DNA of 33,866 nt from Candidatus Gastranaerophilales bacterium (lineage in GTDB: Bacteria > Cyanobacteriota > Vampirovibrionia > Gastranaerophilales > Gastranaerophilaceae): the NCBI GenBank assembly GCA_944325105.1, contig CALUYW010000020.1, forward strand, positions 1 to 33,866, written 5' to 3'. Under the pieces are notes generated by a model. That model did not search any database, had not been told where the DNA came from, and worked only from the letters and a program-made list of their open reading frames with translations. The translations under genes were made by a program, and so were the position numbers. Shown here piece after piece: positions 6,539 through 15,488 of this stretch (the first letter of the stretch is position 1; each line of letters begins with the position of its first letter).

Positions 6539-7777
6539 ATGAAATTTGAGGATTTTTTGTATACACAAGAGGGGGAAGACCTTTTTGAAAAAACGGAAGG
6601 TCTTGATAAAGTACTTTCAAGCTCACAAATGACGGGTAGCGAAGGCCTTGGAGTACAAATACTGGAAAAAGCAGGCCCAAGCGTCAAAATAAAAGAGAGA
6701 AGCGGATGCGAGCATGAAGTAATTATGTTAGGGTCAAATTCCTACCTAAATCTAACAACAAACAAAAAAGTCTGCGAAGCAGCCATAAAAGCAATAGAAA
6801 AATACGGCTACGGCATGGGTGCAGTTTCAGTTTATGCTGGTATCAGCGACATCCATAAAGAACTTGAAAAAAGAATTGCAAATTTTTATAAAACAGAAGA
6901 TGCGGTACTTTTTCCAAGCGGCTACGGCACAAATATAGGTGTAATTTCGGCACTGTGTTCAAAAGAAGATATTATAATTAACGACAGTGCAAACCATGCT
7001 TCAATCTTTGACGGCTCAAAATTATCAGGCGCAGATGTCAGAGTGTATCCGCACAACGATATGAAAGCACTTGAGCATATACTTGAAAAATGTGACAAGT
7101 TAAATAAGCCAAAACTTATAATAACAGACGGTGTTTTTTCAATGTACGGAGATATTGCCCGTCTGGATAAAATCTGCGAACTTGCACACAAATGGGGTGC
7201 CAAAGTAATGGTTGATGACGCCCATGGGCTTGGAATAGTAGGTGCTACAGGCAGAGGAAGCGCTCAGGTGTACGGAGTTGAAAATAAAATTGACTTAAAT
7301 GTAGGCATGCTAAGCAAAACCGCAGGAGCAGTCGGCGGCTATTGTGCAACAACAAGAAAAATAGCTCAATATTTAAGGCATTATGCAAGAAGTTTCTTTT
7401 TCTCAACAGCACTACCAGCGCCTACTGTAGCAGGGTTAAACGAGGTATTTAAACTTCTTGAACATGACAGAGCGGGCAGAAAAGAGCTCTGGCAGAATAT
7501 AAACTACATAAAAGAAAAACTCAACAAATTAGGCTTTAACACTGGCAAAACTCAATCGGGTATTGTACCGATTATAATAGGAGATGAACAAATTCTCTTT
7601 AAAATGTATCAAGACCTAAGGCTAAGCGGAGTATACACAAATATCGTTACATACCCTGCAGTCAGAAGAAAAGAGTGCAGATTAAGGCTTTGCATTATGA
7701 AAGATTTAACTCGAGCTCAAATAGATAAAGCAGTAGAAATTATTGCAAAAATAGGCAAAAAGTACGGCATTATTTAA
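6539..7777 (+). CDS. Alpha-oxoamine synthase family PLP enzyme (KBL/BioF/SPT-like)
   Basis: A 412-residue fold-type I PLP enzyme. Visible landmarks are LGSNSYL (64-70), YGMGAVSVYAGISDIHKELE (91-110), FPSGYGTNIG, NHASIFDG with the ring-stacking H153, VMVDDAHGLG with D226 and H229, and LSKTAGAVGG with the PLP lysine K260. The family joins an amino acid to an acyl-CoA: 2-amino-3-ketobutyrate CoA ligase, 8-amino-7-oxononanoate synthase or serine palmitoyltransferase. The segment TGKTQSGIVPIIIGDE and the end YPAVRRKECRLRLCIM lean toward SPT-like members, but no neighbour in biotin, threonine or sphingolipid pathways is present to decide. ATG 6539 is chosen over an in-frame ATG 54 nt earlier because TTTAGGAGG lies 6 nt before it. 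Confidence 0.85.
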   Translation: MKFEDFLYTQEGEDLFEKTEGLDKVLSSSQMTGSEGLGVQILEKAGPSVKIKERSGCEHEVIMLGSNSYLNLTTNKKVCEAAIKAIEKYGYGMGAVSVYAGISDIHKELEKRIANFYKTEDAVLFPSGYGTNIGVISALCSKEDIIINDSANHASIFDGSKLSGADVRVYPHNDMKALEHILEKCDKLNKPKLIITDGVFSMYGDIARLDKICELAHKWGAKVMVDDAHGLGIVGATGRGSAQVYGVENKIDLNVGMLSKTAGAVGGYCATTRKIAQYLRHYARSFFFSTALPAPTVAGLNEVFKLLEHDRAGRKELWQNINYIKEKLNKLGFNTGKTQSGIVPIIIGDEQILFKMYQDLRLSGVYTNIVTYPAVRRKECRLRLCIMKDLTRAQIDKAVEIIAKIGKKYGII

Positions 7778-7792
7778 TGATTTTTAAAAATA

Positions 7793-7801
7793 TGCTATAT
7801 T
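7793..7801 (+). promoter_or_regulatory. Extended -10 promoter implying a leaderless GNAT mRNA
   Basis: TGCTATATT forms an extended -10 element whose last base is 7 nt before the ATG at 7809, so transcription should start at or next to the A of ATG. No Shine-Dalgarno sequence is present. Confidence 0.55.
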
Positions 7802-7808
7802 AAAACCT

Positions 7809-8309
7809 ATGAGTGAATTCATAGGTTTTTCTAAAGCAGTTGAAGACGACATAAAAGAGCTTGCCGCTCTTGGTAATGACATCTGGCGCGAACATTATTC
7901 AAGCATTTTAAGCGAAGAACAGATTGATTACATGCTTGAAAAATTCCAATCCGAAAGCGCCATAAAAGAGCAAATAGAGCAAGGTTATGAATATTATTTT
8001 ATAAAAGAGGACTCAAACAGTATAGGCTACATTGGACTTTGTAAAAAGCCCGAGCATTTATTCTTATCAAAACTCTATATAAAACAAGACTACCGCTCAA
8101 AAGGCTACGGCAAAAAAGCTTTTAACTTTGTATGCACAAAATGTAAAGACTTTGGTCTTGATAAAATCATACTAACAGTCAACAAAAACAATCTGAATTC
8201 TATTGCATTTTACGAAAAAATTGGTCTTAAAAAAACCGACTCCGTTGTTTGCGACATTGGAGACGGTTTTGTTATGGATGATTATATTTATACTTATTCC
8301 ATATCTTGA
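7809..8309 (+). CDS. GNAT-family N-acetyltransferase
   Basis: A 166-residue protein with a typical GNAT layout: N-terminal helices, SIGYIGLC (beta 4), then motif A LSKLYIKQDYRSKGYGKKAFNFV with the acetyl-CoA loop RSKGYGKK, and motif B LTVNKNNLNSIAFYEKIGLKK. It resembles the RimI/PaiA-like group and would acetylate a small-molecule amine or protein N-terminus with acetyl-CoA; the acceptor cannot be told. The -10 box adjoins the ATG, suggesting a leaderless transcript. Its last 16 bp overlap tail-to-tail with the convergent secreted-protein gene. Confidence 0.9.
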   Translation: MSEFIGFSKAVEDDIKELAALGNDIWREHYSSILSEEQIDYMLEKFQSESAIKEQIEQGYEYYFIKEDSNSIGYIGLCKKPEHLFLSKLYIKQDYRSKGYGKKAFNFVCTKCKDFGLDKIILTVNKNNLNSIAFYEKIGLKKTDSVVCDIGDGFVMDDYIYTYSIS

Positions 8310-8650
8310 GTTTGACGTCTTACTCTTACTTCTCTGCCGCGCACATCGTAGTATTTACCGTTGCCGTTTTTATCTTCAACGTAAGTACCTGACTTTCTGC
8401 CGCGAGCATCATACATGGTAAAGTTGTCCGTATCACCGTTTCTAACCGCACGCCCCAGACTTCTGCCGCGTCCGTCCTCAATGTCTTTAACTTTTACTTT
8501 TTTCTCTTCATCAACTTTCGCTGCCGCCTGCACTTTTACTTTCTTTTGCGGGGTAATCTTGTGTCCGTATTTATCGTACTTTGTTCTTGCTAAAGCAGGC
8601 GCACTGAGTACAAAAATCATAACCACAAATAATGTAAAAATCTTTTTCAT
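8294..8650 (-). CDS. Small secreted protein with YD.RGR repeats
   Basis: A 118-residue protein with a clear Sec signal peptide: MKK, a hydrophobic core (residues 4-17), then a PALA cleavage site before RTKYDKYG. The mature part is basic and contains related short units: YDKYGHK, DGRGRSLGRAV, YDARGRKSGTY and YYDVRGREVR, suggesting small beta hairpins. I do not recognise a named family. AGGAG lies 7 nt before the ATG. It is divergent from def and convergent with the GNAT gene, overlapping it by 16 bp. Confidence 0.75.
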   Translation of the reverse strand: MKKIFTLFVVMIFVLSAPALARTKYDKYGHKITPQKKVKVQAAAKVDEEKKVKVKDIEDGRGRSLGRAVRNGDTDNFTMYDARGRKSGTYVEDKNGNGKYYDVRGREVRVRRQTQDME

Positions 8651-8726
8651 GTCGTTCTCCTGTTGTATTTATTTAAAACACAAAGACAATAAATCTTGCC
8701 TAATATTATAATTATAATATATTTTG

Positions 8727-8735
8727 TGGTAATAT
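8727..8735 (+). promoter_or_regulatory. Extended -10 promoter of the def operon, implying a leaderless mRNA
   Basis: TGGTAATAT (TGn plus TAATAT) ends 6 nt before the ATG at 8742; no ribosome-binding site is present in front of that ATG. Confidence 0.55.
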
Positions 8736-8741
8736 TTAACT

Positions 8742-9332
8742 ATGGCTATATTAAAAATTTTAAAGTACGGAGACGAGAAGCTCCGTTTGAAATCTAAAGA
8801 AATATCAAAAGTATCAAAAAAGATTAAAACACTGGCGCATGACATGATAGATACCATGTATGCAAACAACGGCGTCGGCCTTGCGGCTCCTCAGGTTGGC
8901 GAAAATTTAAGAATGTTTGTAATAGATGTGTCTATGGATGATGAACCGCTCAATCCTATAGTTTTTATAAACCCAAAAATCATTAAAAAAAGCGGCGCAA
9001 TAAAAAGTAACGAAGGCTGTTTAAGTTTTCCTCAAGCATATGTTGATGTAAGAAGATACAAAAATGTCATGGTAAAAGCAATGGACATAAACGGCAGACC
9101 TTTTGTACTTGAGGCAAAAAACGGAGAGTTGTTAGCTAAAGCTATTCAGCATGAATATGACCACCTGGATGGTATTCTTTTTATTGACCATTCAAGAAAT
9201 ATTTTTGATGCGATAGAAGTGTTAAAACAAAACAATCTTCCCTCGATTGAGCAAGAAAAACTTATTGACGAGCCCGAGCTTGAAGAAGAGATTTTAAAAA
9301 ACGAAAAACACAGGACAAGGAATAATCATTGA
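8742..9332 (+). CDS. def: Peptide deformylase
   Basis: Removes the formyl group from the N-terminal methionine of new proteins. All three family motifs are present: GVGLAAPQ (44-51), EGCLS (91-95) with the metal ligand C93, and QHEYDH (136-141) with metal ligands H137 and H141 and catalytic E138. Length (196) is slightly above the usual 165-190 because of an acidic, charged C-terminal tail. It opens an operon with fmt, whose TTG start overlaps the def stop by 4 nt, so formylation and deformylation are made together. The transcript appears leaderless. Confidence 0.97.
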   Translation: MAILKILKYGDEKLRLKSKEISKVSKKIKTLAHDMIDTMYANNGVGLAAPQVGENLRMFVIDVSMDDEPLNPIVFINPKIIKKSGAIKSNEGCLSFPQAYVDVRRYKNVMVKAMDINGRPFVLEAKNGELLAKAIQHEYDHLDGILFIDHSRNIFDAIEVLKQNNLPSIEQEKLIDEPELEEEILKNEKHRTRNNH

Positions 9333-10270
9333 AAATAGTATTTTTTGCAACACCCGATATAGCGATAGAGTCATTTGAATACTTTATAAAATCCAAAGAT
9401 TACGAGGTCTGTGCCCTTGTCACTCAACCGCCAAAACCCTCTAACCGCGGCAAAAAGATTGTGGAAAGAGAAATAAAAACAATAGCGCTCGAAAATTCAA
9501 TTGACGTTTTTGAACCTCAAAAAATCTCAAAAGAGCCTGAAATAATTGAAAAACTAAAACAATACGGGTGTGATTTTTTCATAACTTTTGCCTTTGGTCA
9601 AATTCTCTCCCAAGAGGTTATTGATATTCCAAAATACGGAACAATCAACCTCCATGCTTCACTTTTGCCGCTTTATAGGGGAGCAAACCCCATATGTGAG
9701 GCTATTTTAAACGGAGAGAAAAAAACAGGCATCACAACTATGAAAACAGCTCTTGAACTTGATGCAGGGGATATTTGTCTGCAGAAAGAAATTGACCTTG
9801 ATGAAGAGATTAACACTCCTGAACTTATGCAAAAAATCTCAAACATGTCGCCAAAAGTTCTGGATGAAACCCTAAAGGGGCTATACAGCGGTAAATTAAC
9901 ACCAAGAAAACAAGAGCACAACAAGGCAACATTTACTAAAAAAATAAAAAAAGAAGATAAAAACATCGACTGGGAACAATGCGCGAAAAAAATACACGAC
10001 AAAATCCGTGCTATGCACACGATTAACACTAATCATACAAAGTTTAATTCTAAACTTGTAAAAATTTTAAAAACCAAACCCATTAAATGCTCACAGGGCA
10101 AAAAGTGCGGTGAAGTAATAAGCATAGATAAAAACGGCATTTGCGTATGCTGCGGTGAAGATGCACTCTTGCTTGTAAGCGTAAAACCCGAGGGCAAGGG
10201 GGAAATGAGTGCATACAACTGGAGCTTGGGTGCAAAAATTAAAACAGGAGATATTTTCGAACAATGTTAA
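9329..10270 (+). CDS. fmt: Methionyl-tRNA formyltransferase
   Basis: Formylates Met-tRNA(fMet) with 10-formyl-tetrahydrofolate. The N-terminal formyltransferase domain shows FFATPDIAIES, GTINLHASLLPLYRGANPI with catalytic N107 and H109 and the folate-loop SLLP (111-114), and LDAGDI with D145. The C-terminal OB-like domain runs from about residue 205 to 313. Length 313 is normal. The start is TTG at 9329, overlapping the def stop (TTGA), with AAGG about 8 nt upstream. The downstream aroH start lies within the fmt stop region. Confidence 0.96.
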   Translation: MKIVFFATPDIAIESFEYFIKSKDYEVCALVTQPPKPSNRGKKIVEREIKTIALENSIDVFEPQKISKEPEIIEKLKQYGCDFFITFAFGQILSQEVIDIPKYGTINLHASLLPLYRGANPICEAILNGEKKTGITTMKTALELDAGDICLQKEIDLDEEINTPELMQKISNMSPKVLDETLKGLYSGKLTPRKQEHNKATFTKKIKKEDKNIDWEQCAKKIHDKIRAMHTINTNHTKFNSKLVKILKTKPIKCSQGKKCGEVISIDKNGICVCCGEDALLLVSVKPEGKGEMSAYNWSLGAKIKTGDIFEQC

Positions 10271-10629
10271 CACGAGGAATCAGAGGAGCAATAACACTTG
10301 AGAGTAACGACAAAACAAGCATAAAAGAAGCAACTGTTGAGCTTTTAGAACAAATGCTAGAGAAAAATAATATTGAAACTCAAGACATAGCTTTTGCGAT
10401 TTTTACAGTTACATCTGATATTGACACAGAATTTCCCGCAAAATTTGCAAGAGAATACTGCGGTTTTGAAAATGTTCCCATGATGTGTTATCGGGAAATG
10501 GACGTAAAGGGCGCTATTAAAATGTGTCTTAGGATACTCCTTAGCGTAAACACAACAAAATCTCAAACAGAAATTAAACACCAATACTTAAAAGGCGCGG
10601 CAAAACTTCGCCGCGACATAACGGAATAA
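10264..10629 (+). CDS. aroH: Chorismate mutase, AroH class
   Basis: Converts chorismate to prephenate in phenylalanine/tyrosine synthesis. At 121 residues it matches the monofunctional Bacillus-type AroH (trimeric pseudo alpha/beta barrel). From memory of the B. subtilis sequence, the active-site residues fall at the same numbers: R7 (RGIRGA), R63 (FPAKFAR), C75, E78 (EMDV), R90 and Y108. The ATG overlaps the last 7 nt of fmt, so it is probably translationally coupled; a sequence AGGAG lies rather far (13 nt) upstream. It shares an operon with translation and protease genes rather than other aromatic amino acid genes. Confidence 0.95.
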   Translation: MLTRGIRGAITLESNDKTSIKEATVELLEQMLEKNNIETQDIAFAIFTVTSDIDTEFPAKFAREYCGFENVPMMCYREMDVKGAIKMCLRILLSVNTTKSQTEIKHQYLKGAAKLRRDITE

Positions 10630-10637
10630 GAGGAAAA

Positions 10638-11975
10638 ATGTCAAACTACATTAAAAAAGAAGAAGTAACATACCCTTATCTTGATAAGCCCGTAAATATC
10701 TACACATATCCAAACGGGCATAAAATTGTCATTGCAAAAAAAGATTCACACATGGCAAACATCAGCACCTGGGCAAAAACAGGCTCAATTAATGAAAACG
10801 AACAAAATAACGGCGTATCACACTTCCTTGAACATTTAATGTTTAAAGGCACAACAAAATATAAAGCAGGAGTTTTTGACAGAACCCTTGAATCTAAAGG
10901 CGGTATAATTAACGCTGCAACTTGGAAAGACTACACATACTACTATGTAACCATTCCAAAAAGAGCTTTTGATACGGCAATAGAAATGCATGCCGATATG
11001 ATGGTTGACTCCATAATTCCTGAAGATGAAGTGGGACCGGCTTTTAAATTTGGCAGCGAAATACCAGAACAAAAGCGCGAAAGATATGTTGTCATTGAAG
11101 AAATCCGCATGGGAAAAGACAATAACTGGCGAAAAGTATACTCGGCGCTTAACGATGCAATGTATGAAAAGCACCCATACAAAAGAGAGGTAATAGGCAC
11201 GGGGGAAATTATAGCATCCATTCCAAGGGATGAAATAATGCGCTATTATAAGACGTTCTACTCTCCGAATAACCTAACCACAATTGTTGTCGGAGATTTT
11301 AAGGACGAGGAAATTCTTGCTAAACTTGAAAAAGAATTTAAGTTTAAGGATTATTCAAACATTGAAAAATGCACGTCGGATGAAAAAATACCCGAAACTA
11401 TTAACAAAAACCCCAAGAATATTGAACTAAAAGGAGATGTAAACACCGGCTATTTAATGGCAGGATTTTTATGTGACAGTGCAAAAAACTTAAAAGAAAC
11501 AATAGCGCTTGATGTGATTTCAATAATTTTAGGCGAAGGCAAAAGCTCAAGACTGCAAACAAGATTTATTGAAAATCCAAAAGAGCCCTATGTATATCAA
11601 ATAGAAACCTGTCACTATCAGTTCCGTGACGGGGATAATTTCTTTATAGAGGCCAATTTTGACCCAGAAAAAAAAGATGTATTTATAGAAGAAATAAAAG
11701 AAGAGCTTGAAAAACTCTGCTCAATAAGCGAGGAAGAACTTAAAAAAGCAAAGAAAAGAGCAAAAGTAAACTTTGCTCAAGAGGCTGAAACCGTCTCTGA
11801 TATAGCAGATTCTATAGGCTATTATATGACTGTATGTGAAGATTTAAAACCTGCATCAATCTACCTTGATACACTAAATGAAATTGACACAAACTATATA
11901 TCTCAAATAGCCTCAAAATACTTAAATAAAGACATCTGCTCAACATGTGTGCTTTTACCCCAAGGAGAAAAGTAA
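10638..11975 (+). CDS. M16-family zinc peptidase, catalytic subunit
   Basis: A 445-residue protein of the pitrilysin/mitochondrial-processing-peptidase family. The inverted zinc motif HFLEH (H62, E65, H66) is intact, and E154/E155 in VVIEEIRMG supplies the third ligand; NAAT (92-95) is the conserved substrate-edge segment. The N-terminal M16 and C-terminal M16_C domains are both present, as expected for a two-domain subunit. SD AGAGGAAAA lies just before the ATG. The next gene encodes a second M16 subunit without the zinc site and overlaps by 1 nt, so the active form is probably a heterodimer like the mitochondrial enzyme. Substrates are unknown. Confidence 0.93.
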   Translation: MSNYIKKEEVTYPYLDKPVNIYTYPNGHKIVIAKKDSHMANISTWAKTGSINENEQNNGVSHFLEHLMFKGTTKYKAGVFDRTLESKGGIINAATWKDYTYYYVTIPKRAFDTAIEMHADMMVDSIIPEDEVGPAFKFGSEIPEQKRERYVVIEEIRMGKDNNWRKVYSALNDAMYEKHPYKREVIGTGEIIASIPRDEIMRYYKTFYSPNNLTTIVVGDFKDEEILAKLEKEFKFKDYSNIEKCTSDEKIPETINKNPKNIELKGDVNTGYLMAGFLCDSAKNLKETIALDVISIILGEGKSSRLQTRFIENPKEPYVYQIETCHYQFRDGDNFFIEANFDPEKKDVFIEEIKEELEKLCSISEEELKKAKKRAKVNFAQEAETVSDIADSIGYYMTVCEDLKPASIYLDTLNEIDTNYISQIASKYLNKDICSTCVLLPQGEK

Positions 11976-13204
11976 TGGAACATATTTTAAAAAACGGTAT
12001 AGATATAATTTTAAATAACAAAAAAAACACTCCAAGAACCTCGGTATGCTTCTATTTTAAAATAGATAAGCCCGAAAAATACTCAGGCACATATGGACTT
12101 TTTGCAAAGCTGCTATTACAAGGAACAAAAACAAAAGACTCAAAAACCCTTGCCCAAGAGCTTGAAAACGAGTGCATAGATGTTTCCATAAAAACAAAAC
12201 AAGACTACCTGAAAGTAAGCTTTTTGTTTTTAAATGAAGATTTTAAACGCGCTATGGACTATGCGCAAGATATACTTTTAAACTCTACTTTTGATGAGTT
12301 TGAAAAAGAACTCTACAAGGTCAAAGGCGAGTTAAAATCTGACTTAGATAATCCAAGAATTTTAGCTACCGATACTTTTGTAAGAAACATGTTTAAAGGG
12401 CATTACTATTCAAATACCGCTACAAAAACTCTTGAAGAGATTGACTACATTAAAAAAGAAGACATGTTTGAAATTCATAAACAAATTCTTGCTTCAAAAA
12501 AAGTTATCTCAATAGCAGGCGATATTAAAGACCCGCAAGAAATGACACAGTATTTTGCGGATAATTTTGATTTTATGAAGTCAAATGAAACAGAATCTCA
12601 AATTCAAAAAATTGATGAACTTGATGATGAAAACGCAAAAATAATTAAAATCTCAAAAAATGACCTGAATCAGGCTCAGCTTTTTCAAGGCTGGATTGTT
12701 CCAAATATGCAAAGCGAACTATATCCCAAAATTTCTTTAATGAATAATATTTTAGGCGCATCAGGTTTAAGTTCAAGACTTTTTGTAGAGTTAAGAGACA
12801 AACAGGGACTGGCTTACACAGTAAGAAGCAGTTACGAAACGCTTTCAAAATCAGCTCTTTTTAGTTTTTATATTGCAACGGAACCAAAAAATATTAAAAA
12901 ATCTCTTGACGGTTTTATGTTTGAGCTAAAGAAAATCGCCGACAACCCGCCCTCACAGGAAGAAATACAAGGCGGAAAGGAAAATATAATAGGAAAACTG
13001 GAATACTTCTCTCAAACAAACTCACAGCTTGCCTCAATGGAAGGGTACAACTATCTTATGGGACTCGGACTTAACTATAGTGAGAAATTTATTGAAGAAA
13101 TAAATAAAACAAACGCAAACGATATTTGCGAAGCTGCAAGGTATATACTTAACAAAAAATCCCTAATTTGTGCACTTGCGCCTGAGGAGTTTTTAGATTT
13201 TTAA
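11975..13204 (+). CDS. M16-family peptidase-like protein, non-catalytic subunit
   Basis: A 409-residue paralogue of the preceding gene. In place of HxxEH it reads GLFAKLLLQGT, so it cannot bind zinc. The C-terminal half keeps the M16_C hallmark SSRLFVELRDKQGLAYTVRSSY, where the conserved Arg and Tyr residues help bind substrate in the partner's chamber. The ATG at 11975 overlaps the TAA of the catalytic subunit (TAATG) and follows AAGGAG by 8 nt; an in-frame start 30 nt earlier lacks such support. The coupling implies equimolar production for a heterodimer. Confidence 0.9.
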   Translation: MEHILKNGIDIILNNKKNTPRTSVCFYFKIDKPEKYSGTYGLFAKLLLQGTKTKDSKTLAQELENECIDVSIKTKQDYLKVSFLFLNEDFKRAMDYAQDILLNSTFDEFEKELYKVKGELKSDLDNPRILATDTFVRNMFKGHYYSNTATKTLEEIDYIKKEDMFEIHKQILASKKVISIAGDIKDPQEMTQYFADNFDFMKSNETESQIQKIDELDDENAKIIKISKNDLNQAQLFQGWIVPNMQSELYPKISLMNNILGASGLSSRLFVELRDKQGLAYTVRSSYETLSKSALFSFYIATEPKNIKKSLDGFMFELKKIADNPPSQEEIQGGKENIIGKLEYFSQTNSQLASMEGYNYLMGLGLNYSEKFIEEINKTNANDICEAARYILNKKSLICALAPEEFLDF

Positions 13205-13218
13205 ATTTATTTAATAAT

Positions 13219-13247
13219 TTGCATTAAAATAAACCATAAATTAGAAT
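13219..13247 (+). promoter_or_regulatory. Promoter of the PilZ gene, implying a leaderless mRNA
   Basis: TTGCAT (13219-13224) and TAGAAT (13242-13247) are exactly 17 nt apart. The -10 box ends 6 nt before the ATG at 13254, so transcription should begin at the start codon. No ribosome-binding site is present. Confidence 0.6.
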
Positions 13248-13253
13248 GTAGAT

Positions 13254-13841
13254 ATGTTAGAAGCAAAACGCGGACAAATTGTAATAATAAAATGCCCAAA
13301 ATTCCCTGAACTTGAAGGGATAATATCTGCTGTTGAAAGCGACAGATTGGAGATTTACTACTCAAAAGACTACGAAAGTTACGCATGGGCACTTAGTGAA
13401 GGGGACGAAATTTTTGTCAAAGTTCACACTCAATTTGGGATAAAACCAATGAATTCCATGGTAATTTGTTCTCCATCCGGTGACGGAAAACTTGTCATAG
13501 AAAATGCCAAAGCACTTGGTATCTACCAAAAGCGTGAATTTGTACGTGCAGCGATTGATTTTAGATTTTTTATCAAAAAAGACGGTCAGCTCATCGGGGC
13601 AAAATCTGTGGATATATCGGCAGGCGGGGTTAAGTTTGTTCCCGATGAATACATTTTTGCCGTTAATGATTTTATTGAACTTAAATTTCTCAATGAAGAA
13701 TTTGGAAAAGACATTGATTTTTCAGCACAAATTATAAACATTTTTGGCGATAAAATTATCGCAAAATACACAGAAATCAGCGAATTTGACAGAGATAAAA
13801 TAGCAGGCTTTTGCTTAAGAGTGCTAAGCGAAAAAGGCTAG
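13254..13841 (+). CDS. PilZ-domain cyclic-di-GMP receptor, YcgR-like
   Basis: A 195-residue protein with an N-terminal YcgR-type beta domain (about 1-88) and a C-terminal PilZ domain (about 92-190). Both c-di-GMP binding motifs are present: R94EFVR98 (RxxxR) and D120ISAGG (D/NxSxxG). In other bacteria such proteins slow flagella or control pili and exopolysaccharide; no flagellar genes are in this window, so the target may be pili or surface sugars. Its promoter adjoins the ATG. A TPR gene follows after 20 nt and is probably co-transcribed. Confidence 0.88.
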   Translation: MLEAKRGQIVIIKCPKFPELEGIISAVESDRLEIYYSKDYESYAWALSEGDEIFVKVHTQFGIKPMNSMVICSPSGDGKLVIENAKALGIYQKREFVRAAIDFRFFIKKDGQLIGAKSVDISAGGVKFVPDEYIFAVNDFIELKFLNEEFGKDIDFSAQIINIFGDKIIAKYTEISEFDRDKIAGFCLRVLSEKG

Positions 13842-13861
13842 TTGCATATCGGAGAAAATTT

Positions 13862-15454
13862 TTGAAAACAAATAGTAAAATAAACAGAAAAATTAACAAA
13901 CTTGCAAAAAGCGGACAAATTCAAAAAGCGATTGAATATTGTCAATCGTTGCTGATGAAAGAACCATCAAATACAGCACTATGTGTTCGCCTTGGTGACT
14001 TGTACATGGACTGGCACTTAGATGTATATCAGGCAAAACAGTACATTGATGAGGCAATAACTCAATACCAAAGAGCGTCCGAAAGTCTAATCGACGACCC
14101 ATCCATATATTACAAAATAGGTTTTGCTTTTTACCACAAGGGAGAACTGGATAGAGCCATAAATTATTTCAATATGGCATTGTCAAAAGGCGCAAGCAAG
14201 GCCCAGTGCCACTACATGATAGCCCAATGCTTAAAGAAAAAAGACCGCTACCATGATGCTCTTGATGAGGCAAATGAAGCACTGAGACATACGTTTTTAA
14301 GGTCATCAAGAATACACTATCTTAAATACAGGCTTTTAAAGGCATTATTCTTTAAGTCCACAAAAACAAAAATTGAAAGTTATATTGACCTTATTTTGTC
14401 AGTATTAACTTTACCGTTTGACACAGAAGCAATAAAAAATGTTGCAAATAAAGCGAAAATAGTTACAATATTTCCGGCGCTTATTAACGCATACAAGCAC
14501 TATGCACTTAAAGATTTTGACAAAGCAATAGGTATTTATTCACAAGCAATCGATAAAATGCCGGGCTTTGCTCCTCTATACTCACTTTTAGGAGATGTTT
14601 ACAGGGCGGTTGGCAAACATGAAGAAGCAATTGTAGAGTACAAAATGGCTCGTTGGATTGACTCTCTTTGCTTTAGTGCATACTCAGGTCTTGTCCAAGC
14701 ATATGAAGAAATGGGCGACTATGACAACGCCATTATTACATACAAAAAATTCATCTCAATTCACCCTAACAACGCAGTGTTACACAGCAACATAGCAAAT
14801 CTATACTTTATGAAAGGTGAAATTGAAGAAGCGGTTTCACACTATCAAAGTGCTATAACACTTAATCCCAAACAAGACTGGACAAGCCTTGTGGCACAAA
14901 CTTTAGGATATATTCAACAAAATGTCACAAAAAATATGCAAGCCGCCGTTTCGTCTTTTCACATAGCGCATTTACTTGCACCAAAGGAAATTGACATTTA
15001 CGTTAGCCTTGGAAGCGCCTTCTACGATGCTGAAGACTACAAAAACGCGCTTATAGTCTACAGAAGAGCTCTTGAGCTCGAACCAAACAATGCAAAAATC
15101 CACTGCAACATGGGTTATTTACACTGGGGTATGGGAGATTTAACAGAAGCTATAAAAGAATACAATCTCTCTATCAAATATGACCCACACTATGACATAG
15201 CACACAATAACCTTGGTGTTATATATCTTGATGACTTGGCACACATTTCAAACGCAATAGAATGTTTTAAGCACGCAGTAGAGTCAAACCCCAACTACGC
15301 ACTTGCATACTATAACCTTGGCAGGGCTTATGCCATAAAAGGAGAAAAAATTGAAGCCGCCAAGTATTATCAACTTGCATACGATGTTAACTCTATAACA
15401 GAAGAAATCGACCCTGCAGAAATTCAAGAAAGACTAAATAATCTTTTTGACTAA
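13862..15454 (+). CDS. Tetratricopeptide repeat protein
   Basis: A 530-residue protein made mostly of TPR units: clear copies include the segments starting DPSIYYKIGFAFYHKGELDRAI, APLYSLLGDVYRAVGKHEEAI, AVLHSNIANLYFMKGEIEEAV, DIYVSLGSAFYDAEDYKNAL, AKIHCNMGYLHWGMGDLTEAI and YALAYYNLGRAYAIKGEKIEA. There is no signal peptide, so it is likely a cytoplasmic scaffold. I take TTG 13862 as the start because GGAG lies 7 nt before it; an in-frame TTG 51 nt earlier would sit inside the PilZ gene without a ribosome-binding site. Co-transcription with the PilZ protein suggests a shared role, which is inference. Confidence 0.85.
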   Translation: MKTNSKINRKINKLAKSGQIQKAIEYCQSLLMKEPSNTALCVRLGDLYMDWHLDVYQAKQYIDEAITQYQRASESLIDDPSIYYKIGFAFYHKGELDRAINYFNMALSKGASKAQCHYMIAQCLKKKDRYHDALDEANEALRHTFLRSSRIHYLKYRLLKALFFKSTKTKIESYIDLILSVLTLPFDTEAIKNVANKAKIVTIFPALINAYKHYALKDFDKAIGIYSQAIDKMPGFAPLYSLLGDVYRAVGKHEEAIVEYKMARWIDSLCFSAYSGLVQAYEEMGDYDNAIITYKKFISIHPNNAVLHSNIANLYFMKGEIEEAVSHYQSAITLNPKQDWTSLVAQTLGYIQQNVTKNMQAAVSSFHIAHLLAPKEIDIYVSLGSAFYDAEDYKNALIVYRRALELEPNNAKIHCNMGYLHWGMGDLTEAIKEYNLSIKYDPHYDIAHNNLGVIYLDDLAHISNAIECFKHAVESNPNYALAYYNLGRAYAIKGEKIEAAKYYQLAYDVNSITEEIDPAEIQERLNNLFD

Positions 15455-15471
15455 TAATAAAATTTTAAATC

Positions 15472-15482
15472 TGGTGTAAAGT
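15472..15482 (+). promoter_or_regulatory. Putative promoter adjoining the OppB-type permease start
   Basis: TGGTGTAAAGT contains either an extended TGTAAA or a TAAAGT -10 box ending 6-8 nt before the ATG at 15489. No Shine-Dalgarno sequence is present, pointing to a leaderless or nearly leaderless mRNA. Confidence 0.4.
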
Positions 15483-15488
15483 ATTTTT

